Origin: Alphaproteobacteria bacterium
Lineage (GTDB): Bacteria > Pseudomonadota > Alphaproteobacteria > UBA9219 > RGZA01
DNA length: 35,036 bases
Assembly (NCBI GenBank): GCA_028278105.1
Contig: JANQEX010000038.1
Location: forward strand, 1 to 35,036
Direction of reading: 5' to 3'
Part shown: positions 27,137 to 35,036 of the stretch, piece after piece
Position numbering within the stretch: position 1 is the first letter of the stretch
Layout of the letters: each line of letters starts with the position of its first letter
Notes under the pieces: generated by a model
Database searches by the model: none
Told to the model about the DNA's origin: nothing
What the model saw: the letters and a program-made list of their open reading frames with translations, nothing else
Position numbers and translations under genes: made by a program

Positions 27137-28277
27137 GACCCGAAGCCTTACGGTCTTGCAGATCATTCCTTCGCTGGAGGCGGGTGGGGCCGAGCGGGCG
27201 GTTATCGATATCGCCGAGGCGTTGAAAAAAGCGGGACACCGGGCGCTGGTGATCAGTTCGGGCGGGCGCATGGTGCGCGAGCTGGAAGAAAAAGGCGGCG
27301 TTCATTTCCGCTGGCCGGCCGCCAGCAAGAATCCCGTCACCATTCTTGCCAATGCCGCGCGGCTGGAAGGCTTTATGAGCGGGCAGGGTGTTGACATTGT
27401 TCACGCGCGCTCGCGGGCGCCGGCCTGGAGCGCCTGGCTTGCCAGCCGCGTCACGCGCACGCCGTTCGTCACCACGTTTCACGCCGCCTACAAGGGGCGG
27501 TCGCGCCTGAAAAAGCTCTATAATTCGGTGATGGTCAAAGGTGACCGGGTGATTGCCATCTCGGAATTTATCGCCCGGCATATCCGCCAGCATTTTCCCA
27601 TTGATGAGAAACGCCTGGCCGTCATCCCGCGGGGCATCGATTTTTCGGTTTTTGATCCTGCCGCCGTCACGCCCGAACGCCGCGAAGCCTTTCGTCTCTC
27701 CGCCAGGATAACGGACGATGCGCCGGTGGTGCTGATCCCCGGCCGTCTTGCTCCCATCAAGGGGCAGGAGCTGGCGCTGCGCGCCCTGGCCCGCCTTTCC
27801 CGGCCTTTTGTGGCGGTCATCATGGGCCCCGACCAGGGGCGCAAGGACTACAGCGAGGGCCTGCGCCTTCTGGCCCGCGAGCTTGGCCTTGCCGGCAAGA
27901 CGCGGTTTCTGCCGGGGGGCGACATGCCCGCCGCCCTTTCCACGGCCGATGTGGTGCTGAGCGCAAGCCTGGTCGCGGAAGGATTTGGCCGCATTCCGGT
28001 CGAGGCGCAGGCGATGGGCGCGCCGGTGATCGCAACGGCTCTCGGCGCCACCAACGAAACCATACGCAACGGCGAAACCGGCTGGCTGGTTCCGCCGCGC
28101 GACGCCGCCGCGCTGGCCGGGGCGCTGGAAGAAGCGCTTTCGCTGGACGCGGCGGCAAGACAGGTCTGGGCGAAGCGGTCGCGCGCATGGGCGATGAGCC
28201 TTTCCGATATCCGGCAGATGTGCGCGGCCACGCTCAACGTCTATCAGGATTTGTGCCGGGAAAAGACCAGCCCATGA
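27123..28277 (+). CDS. Glycosyltransferase family 4 (GT-B)
   Basis: LQIIPSLEAGGAERAVIDIAEALKKAGH; VIPRGIDFSVFDP; EGFGRIPVEAQAMGAPVIAT. Exact start uncertain. Confidence 0.9.
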   Translation: MPVSETRSLTVLQIIPSLEAGGAERAVIDIAEALKKAGHRALVISSGGRMVRELEEKGGVHFRWPAASKNPVTILANAARLEGFMSGQGVDIVHARSRAPAWSAWLASRVTRTPFVTTFHAAYKGRSRLKKLYNSVMVKGDRVIAISEFIARHIRQHFPIDEKRLAVIPRGIDFSVFDPAAVTPERREAFRLSARITDDAPVVLIPGRLAPIKGQELALRALARLSRPFVAVIMGPDQGRKDYSEGLRLLARELGLAGKTRFLPGGDMPAALSTADVVLSASLVAEGFGRIPVEAQAMGAPVIATALGATNETIRNGETGWLVPPRDAAALAGALEEALSLDAAARQVWAKRSRAWAMSLSDIRQMCAATLNVYQDLCREKTSP

Positions 28278-29191
28278 ATATTCTCGTCATACGTCTGGGC
28301 GCGCTGGGCGATTTGCTGCTGTGCATGAAGCCGTTTCAGGATATTCGCGCGGCGTTTCCACGGGATTCCGTGAGTTTGCTGACCGGCTCGGCCTTCGCCG
28401 GATTCGCCCGCACCCTGCCGTGGTTCGACGCCGTGATCGCGGATCCGCGCCGGCCGCTTTGGCGGGTGGACGCAGCCTGGCGCGTGGGCATGGATCTGCG
28501 CGCCGGAAATTTCGGCCTTGTCTTCGATTTGCAGAACAAGCCGCGCACCGCGCTTTACCGCCGCCTGTTCGTCGGCGGACATGTCGACTGGTCGGGAACC
28601 TTGAAGGGCTGTTCGCATTTCTACACCCCAAGCCCCGAAAAAATCCACCGTCAGGAAGACGTGCTGGGCCAGCTTCGCGCCGCCGGGGTGGGGGATAGCG
28701 GCCCGCTGAATCTTGACTGGCTGTCGGCCCCGGTGGACGATCTGCGTCTGCCCGAACGCTATGCCGTGCTGGTGCCGGGCTCGTCGCCGGGGCATCCCTA
28801 TAAACGCTGGCCACCCGGCCATTACGCGGCGCTGGCCCATAGGCTCAAGGAAAAAGGGCTGGACGTTCTGCTGGCGGGCGCCAAAGACGATGCCGGGGCC
28901 ATTGCCGCCATCCGCGCCGAAGCGGGCTTTGCCCGCGACCTTTCGGGACAAACCAGCCTTGCCCTTCTGGCCAGCGTTTTTCGCGGCTGCGCGCTGGCCG
29001 TGGGCAATGATACCGGTCCCATGTTTCTGCCGGCCATGCTGGGGCGGCCGTCGCTCACGCTTTTTTCGGGCGCGACCGATCCCGCGCGCTGCGGCCCGCT
29101 TGGCCCCCGCTGCGGCTGGCTGAAGCGCGGCAATCTGGCCGATCTTCCGGTAGAGGAAGTGCTCAGGAAAATTTCCACGCTTCCTACTTGA
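28274..29191 (+). CDS. Glycosyltransferase family 9 (heptosyltransferase-like)
   Basis: MNILVIRLGALGDLLLCMKPFQDIR; VGNDTGPMFLPAMLGRPSLTLFSGATDP; ATG overlaps upstream stop. Confidence 0.88.
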   Translation: MNILVIRLGALGDLLLCMKPFQDIRAAFPRDSVSLLTGSAFAGFARTLPWFDAVIADPRRPLWRVDAAWRVGMDLRAGNFGLVFDLQNKPRTALYRRLFVGGHVDWSGTLKGCSHFYTPSPEKIHRQEDVLGQLRAAGVGDSGPLNLDWLSAPVDDLRLPERYAVLVPGSSPGHPYKRWPPGHYAALAHRLKEKGLDVLLAGAKDDAGAIAAIRAEAGFARDLSGQTSLALLASVFRGCALAVGNDTGPMFLPAMLGRPSLTLFSGATDPARCGPLGPRCGWLKRGNLADLPVEEVLRKISTLPT

Positions 29192-30575
29192 CCAGTAACA
29201 GCGTGGCAAGGCCGAGAAAGGTGGCAAAGCCGCAACAGTCGGTCACCGTGGTGACCAGCGCGCTGGACGATATGGCCGGGTCTACCTTGAAGCGGTGCAG
29301 GATCAGCGGGACCAGCGTTCCCGCCAGGGCGGCGGCGATCAGGTTGATAATCATGGCAAGGGCGATCACCACCGCGATCATGCCGTTATGATACCAGACC
29401 GCGGCAAAGGCCCCCACGATCAGGGCAAAAAACAGGCCGTTCAGCGCGCCGACCGAGGCTTCCTTCACCAGAAAGCGCCAGGCGTTGATCCAGCTAAGCT
29501 CGCGCAAGGCCAGCCCGCGCACGGCCACGGCCAGGGTTTGCGTGCCCGCGTTGCCGCCTTGCGAGGCGACAATCGGCATCAGCACCGCCAGCGCCACATA
29601 GGCTTTCAGCGCCGGCTCGAACAGCGAAATGACCCACGAGGCCAGGAGGGCGGTGCACAGGTTCACGAACAGCCAGGTAAAGCGCGACTGGGTGGTTTCC
29701 ATCACGTCGCGGTAAAAGTCGGGCTCGCTCACGCCGCTCAAATGCACCAGTTCCTGGGTGGCCTGCTCTTCGATGATGTCGATCACGTCGTCGATGGTAA
29801 TCATGCCCACCAGGCGCCGCCGCTCGTCCTCCACCGGGGCGGACACGAGCCCGTGGCGCTGGAAAATATAGGCGACCTCTTTCTGCGGCATCAGCACGGG
29901 AATGCGCTGGCTCTGCTCGTCCATGAGCGCCCGGAGCGCCGTTTCGGGCGGCGCGCGCAACAGGCGGTGCAGCGGCACACTGCCCCGCGCATGGCCTTCG
30001 TTGTCCACCACGAAAATATCATAGAAAGCGTCGGGCAGTTCGGCGCGGCTGCGCACGTATTCGGTGGCGCGCTGCACGGTCCAGTCGTCGGGCGCGGCGA
30101 TCAACTCGCGCTGCATCAGGCGGCCCGCGCTTTCGTCGGGGTAGGAAAGCACGGTGCGCAGCGCGTCGCGCTCTTCCATGGGCAGCGCGGAAAGCACCTG
30201 CCGTTGCACGTCGCGGGCCAGGGTTTCCATCACCTCGACGGCGTCGTCGGTCTCCAGGCTGGTGACGGCGCGGGCAAGGTCCTTGGTGTCGAGCTGCTCG
30301 ACGATGTCCTCGCGCACGGAGTCGTCCAGCAGCGGCAGCACCTCAGGATCAAGATGCGGCTTGACGACGTTTAGGATCGCCTCGCGGTTTTCAGGCGTAC
30401 AGACATGCAGAAGATCGGCCAGATCCTCGGCGGGCAGGTTGAGGATGATGCGCTCCAGGCGCGCGGCATCCCGCGCCTCAAGCGCATCCAGCACGCTGGC
30501 CAGCAGATCCTGGCTCATGCCGCGTTCCGGCGGCGCAAGCGGCTTGGTTTCTTCATGCGCTTCGATTTCCGTCAT
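29184..30575 (-). CDS. mgtE: Magnesium transporter MgtE
   Basis: MgtE N domain, CBS pair, membrane domain MPIVASQGGNAGTQTLAVAVRGLAL; start placed at MTEIEAHEE. Confidence 0.95.
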   Translation of the reverse strand: MTEIEAHEETKPLAPPERGMSQDLLASVLDALEARDAARLERIILNLPAEDLADLLHVCTPENREAILNVVKPHLDPEVLPLLDDSVREDIVEQLDTKDLARAVTSLETDDAVEVMETLARDVQRQVLSALPMEERDALRTVLSYPDESAGRLMQRELIAAPDDWTVQRATEYVRSRAELPDAFYDIFVVDNEGHARGSVPLHRLLRAPPETALRALMDEQSQRIPVLMPQKEVAYIFQRHGLVSAPVEDERRRLVGMITIDDVIDIIEEQATQELVHLSGVSEPDFYRDVMETTQSRFTWLFVNLCTALLASWVISLFEPALKAYVALAVLMPIVASQGGNAGTQTLAVAVRGLALRELSWINAWRFLVKEASVGALNGLFFALIVGAFAAVWYHNGMIAVVIALAMIINLIAAALAGTLVPLILHRFKVDPAISSSALVTTVTDCCGFATFLGLATLLLVK

Positions 30576-30739
30576 GGCGCATTCCGGCGGTTTGAAGAAA
30601 TGGGAACGTTCGTATAACGAAGCCCGCAGGCCAGCCTTAACAGCTTGATAAATCGGCATGCAAGGCTTTTCGCGCCTTTTGTTTCGAAAGCCGTCTTATG
30701 TGCCCGAAAGGCTTCGCTTTGCGCGGATATAAAGCGGAT

Positions 30740-30767
30740 ATAAAAACGCCCGCCTGAAGCGGGCGTT
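30740..30767 (-). terminator. Rho-independent terminator for minus-strand transcript
   Basis: Minus strand AACGCCCGC-ttcag-GCGGGCGTT followed by TTTATATCC; stem 30745-30753/30759-30767. Confidence 0.75.
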
Positions 30768-30789
30768 CTGGAGAAACCGTTAAAAGGCT

Positions 30790-30945
30790 TTAGGCCGATC
30801 TGTCGACCGTCTGCCCGCGATTGCTCGGCGGAGGAGTAGGCTCTTCGCGGGGTTTTTCCGGCGCCTCGACTTTTGGCGGCGGCGGGGCGGGACGTTCGGT
30901 GCGCTCAACCTGTGAAGTGGGCTGCGTGGCAGGGATGCTGGTCAT
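30790..30945 (-). CDS. Small proline-rich protein (51 aa), not in the supplied ORF track
   Basis: MTSIPATQPTSQVERTERPAPPPPKVEAPEKPREEPTPPPSNRGQTVDRSA*; AAGGTG ribosome-binding site upstream; terminator downstream. Confidence 0.55.
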   Translation of the reverse strand: MTSIPATQPTSQVERTERPAPPPPKVEAPEKPREEPTPPPSNRGQTVDRSA

Positions 30946-31211
30946 GAATCACCTTGTTTCTGAAAAGGGCATGTTGAAAAAACAGGACACAGTTTAATCG
31001 CTTAAGGTTAAATCCCGTTTAACATAAGGAATCATCAATGATTCAACAATAACAACGACCTGTCTGGCAAAGCCTGACAATTCGCCGCTGATGTGCCGAA
31101 GGGCGCGCCGCATGTCGGACATGTTGGGCCGGATTTTTCCGGCCAGATGCCGGAAGCAAGGCATGACGGCGAAAACGAGAAATGCTCTTGGTGGAGAGCC
31201 TGCGCAGATGC

Positions 31212-31241
31212 TTGACAGATTGTATCCTATAAGATACAATC
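31212..31241 (+). promoter_or_regulatory. Consensus promoter with perfect operator palindrome for the TA pair
   Basis: TTGACA (31212-31217) - 17 bp - TACAAT (31235-31240); GATTGTATC-ctataa-GATACAATC (31218-31241). Confidence 0.8.
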
Positions 31242-31248
31242 TTTCAGG

Positions 31249-31542
31249 ATGGAAGTTCGCGCGACGGATATTTTTTCAAACTGGCTGGCTGGACTTCGTG
31301 ATGCGCGTGCCAGGGCAAAAATAGCCGCAAGAATTGACAGGCTGTCTTTGGGAAATTTTGGCGATGCCAAATCTGTTGGGGCCGGCGTCAGCGAGCTTCG
31401 AATTCACCATGGTTCAGGCTACCGGGTTTATTTTGTGCGACGCGGACAGAATATCGTCATTCTGTTATGCGGTGGCGACAAAGACTCGCAAGCCAGAGAT
31501 ATCAGGCTGGCAAAATCCCTGGCTGGAAATCTGGAGGAATAA
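31249..31542 (+). CDS. RelE/ParE-superfamily (HigB, HI1419-type) toxin
   Basis: MEVRATDIFSNWLAGLRDARARAKIAARIDRLSLGNFGDAKSVGAGVSELRIHHGSGYRVYFVRRG...LLCGGDKDSQARDI. Confidence 0.92.
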   Translation: MEVRATDIFSNWLAGLRDARARAKIAARIDRLSLGNFGDAKSVGAGVSELRIHHGSGYRVYFVRRGQNIVILLCGGDKDSQARDIRLAKSLAGNLEE

Positions 31543-31543
31543 A

Positions 31544-31852
31544 ATGGCAAGAAAGAAAAAAACCAAAACCCGTCCTTTCGATGCGGCGAAATATCTGAAC
31601 AGCCGCGAGGCTGTCGAAGCATACATGGAAGAAGCGCTTGCAAGCGGTGATCCGGCTTTTGTCGCGCAGGCGCTTGGCACGGTTGCGCGCGCGCGCGGCA
31701 TGACAGGAATTGCCAAGAAAGCCGGCCTGTCCCGCGAAAGCCTCTATAAAACCTTGAGCAAGGAAGGAAATCCTGAGTTCGGCTCCGTGATGCGCGTTAT
31801 CGCTGCCCTGGGCTTGAAATTATCGGTGACAGCCGCGCAAACGCGGCATTAA
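31544..31852 (+). CDS. HTH antitoxin (HigA/HI1420-type)
   Basis: YLNSREAVEAYMEEAL...ALGTVARARGMTGIAKKAGLSRESLYKTLSKEGNPEFGSVMRVIAALGLKLSV; 1 nt after the toxin. Confidence 0.92.
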   Translation: MARKKKTKTRPFDAAKYLNSREAVEAYMEEALASGDPAFVAQALGTVARARGMTGIAKKAGLSRESLYKTLSKEGNPEFGSVMRVIAALGLKLSVTAAQTRH

Positions 31853-31858
31853 ACCCGG

Positions 31859-32296
31859 CTAGCGGGACGGCGCGTCAAGCGCGCGATCAAGAATCTCGTC
31901 AAGCGCTTCGACTTCTTTTTGGCCCTTGACCAGATAGGCATGCGCGCCATAGCGCAGGGCGCGGTCGCGCAGGCGCGCATCGTCGACCCCGCTATAGACG
32001 ATAATCGGCATGTGCGGCGCCTCGGCCCGGAGCGCCGGAATCGACACCAGCCCGCCAATGTCGAACAAATTAAGGTCAAGCAGGATGATATCGAAACATT
32101 CCCGTTTCACCAGCCGCAGCGCGCCCATCAGGCTGGAAATGTCGACGACTTCGTAATAATTCCTGCCACGGGATAATGTTCGTTTGACGTAAACCACATC
32201 GCTGGCGGAATCCTCCACCATTAAAATACGCACCGCGCGCGGCGGCGGCAGGGGCGGGCCAATCTCCATGGCCTCTTTAAAACCGGGACGGGACAT
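31859..32296 (-). CDS. Single-domain response regulator (receiver)
   Basis: VRILMVEDSASDVVYVKRTL...FDIILLDLNLFDIGGL...PIIVYSGVDD...GAHAYLVKG; start approximate. Confidence 0.88.
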   Translation of the reverse strand: MSRPGFKEAMEIGPPLPPPRAVRILMVEDSASDVVYVKRTLSRGRNYYEVVDISSLMGALRLVKRECFDIILLDLNLFDIGGLVSIPALRAEAPHMPIIVYSGVDDARLRDRALRYGAHAYLVKGQKEVEALDEILDRALDAPSR

Positions 32297-32446
32297 GACG
32301 GACACTATTACCGCAGGGTGATTAATAAAGCGAAAAAGCATCAACCTGTATGCCGGAATCCGGGTGTCCGGGATGTTTCGCTTAATAGAATACTAACAAA
32401 TGTCTCATACACGGTAAGGTTGTTTGTCGCTTCTTGGAGGAATCGG

Positions 32447-32850
32447 GTGTCGACCGTCAAGTGGGAAGAGTGGATGAGCGTCGGCCTTGACCGGATCGAT
32501 GCCGATCATAAGCAAGTGCTGGCCCTGCTGGGCGATCTGGAGCATCAGGTGAAGGAAGGAGCCGGCCGGGAAAAAATTCTGGCGTCGTTCGACGGCTTCA
32601 TCCGGCACATAAGAAATCACTTTTCCCTCGAAGAGAGTCTTTTCCGGCAGACGGGCTTTTCCGGCGCCGCCGAGCATGCGCGGGAACACAAGAAGCTCCT
32701 GACGCAGATAGTGGATATGCAGAAGAAAATTCAATCCGAGGCCGAGCCGCTTAACCGCGAAAGACTTAATTTCATCACGAACTGGCTGGTCAATCATATC
32801 CTGATCTCCGACAAAAAATACGCCACCGACCCGAACGTGCGAGCCCGCGT

Positions 32851-32854
<4 letters not shown>
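32447..32854 (+). CDS. Bacteriohemerythrin
   Basis: DHKQVLALL, HIRNHFSLEESLF, HAREHKKLL, NHILISDKKY diiron ligand pattern; GTG start with TTGGAGG upstream. Confidence 0.93.
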
Positions 32855-34382
<1,528 letters not shown>

Positions 34383-34386
<4 letters not shown>

Positions 34387-34841
34387 TGACGGAATTGCTT
34401 TCTCAGCGTAGTCGTCCGGCGGAAATTCTGCTGGTCGAGGACAACCCCGGCGATGTGCTGCTGGTTAAAAAAGGCTTTACGTCGTCGAAGATCAGCAATC
34501 ACATTCGCGTGGCGCAGGACGGGGAGGAGGCGCTTGAAATGCTCCGCCGCAGCGGTCCGCATACCGATGTGCCGCTGCCCGACCTGATCCTGCTTGACCT
34601 CAACATGCCCCGGAAAGACGGAAAAGAGGTTCTGGCCGAAATCAAGCAGGACCCAAACCTGCGCCGCATTCCGGTGATCGTGCTGACGGGATCGGATGCC
34701 GAAACCGATGTGGTGAAAAGTTACAACCTTCATGCCAACGGCTATATCGTCAAGCCGGTGGCCATCGAGATGTTCGAGGAAATTATACGCGCCATTGAAA
34801 ATTTCTGGTTCACGGTGGTGGTGCTGCCTGAAGAAAGCTAG
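34383..34841 (+). CDS. Single-domain response regulator (Rcp1-like)
   Basis: EILLVEDNPGDVLLVKKGF...LPDLILLDLNMPRKDGKEVLAEIK...VIVLTGSDAETDV...ANGYIVKPVAIEMFEEII; ATGA overlap with kinase. Confidence 0.95.
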
Positions 34842-34885
34842 GACCAATGGACAATCAAGGTGGGAAGGAAACATCAGTAAAATCA

Positions 34886-35036
34886 ATCATGCCCGCCCCC
34901 GCCTCCGCGAGGGCAGGCTCCGGCGGGCATCCCATTCGGTTCTGTTATAAAAAAATGGGACTCCCGCCTCCCTGCTTCGCCTGCGGCTTCGCAGGGCTTT
35001 TGAGCAAGCTCGCCCGGCGTAGCTTTAGCGTAGCCG
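34886..35036. repeat. Palindromic GC-rich intergenic repeats at the window edge (truncated)
   Basis: cccgcccccgcctccgcgagggcaggctccggcgggc; cggcgtagctttagcgtagccg, sharing gcyg tagctttagcg with 4562-4585. Confidence 0.5.

Overview
GC-rich bacterial, probably alphaproteobacterial, chromosomal window. Backbone: uvrA(-), ssb(+), dnaE(+), then rpsB-tsf-pyrH-frr-uppS-cdsA-dxr-rseP-bamA-ompH/skp-fabZ-lpxA-lpxI-lpxB, two glycosyltransferases and mgtE(-). Accessory content: (i) two BrnT-like toxin/antitoxin cassettes directly after dnaE, separated and flanked by three near-identical 31-bp copies of the dnaE 3' end (10410-10440, 11106-11136, 11726-11756). The cassettes are diverged from each other, and the first toxin looks frameshifted; (ii) a HigB/HigA-like (HI1419/HI1420-type) TA pair with a perfect operator palindrome inside a consensus promoter that predicts a leaderless toxin mRNA; (iii) a translationally coupled hemerythrin / FixL-like PAS histidine kinase / single-domain response regulator operon, divergent from another single-domain response regulator; (iv) several families of dispersed palindromic or MITE-like repeats, including a repeat nested in a repeat, a cruciform/cloverleaf unit after ssb, a second short copied gene-end fragment (34 bp of ssb), and two copies of a hairpin built from 9-nt AGGGTCANN repeats. 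A structured rpsB leader and an lpxD-less lpx cluster are also noted. All family calls come from reading translated sequence and remembered motifs; no database search was possible.
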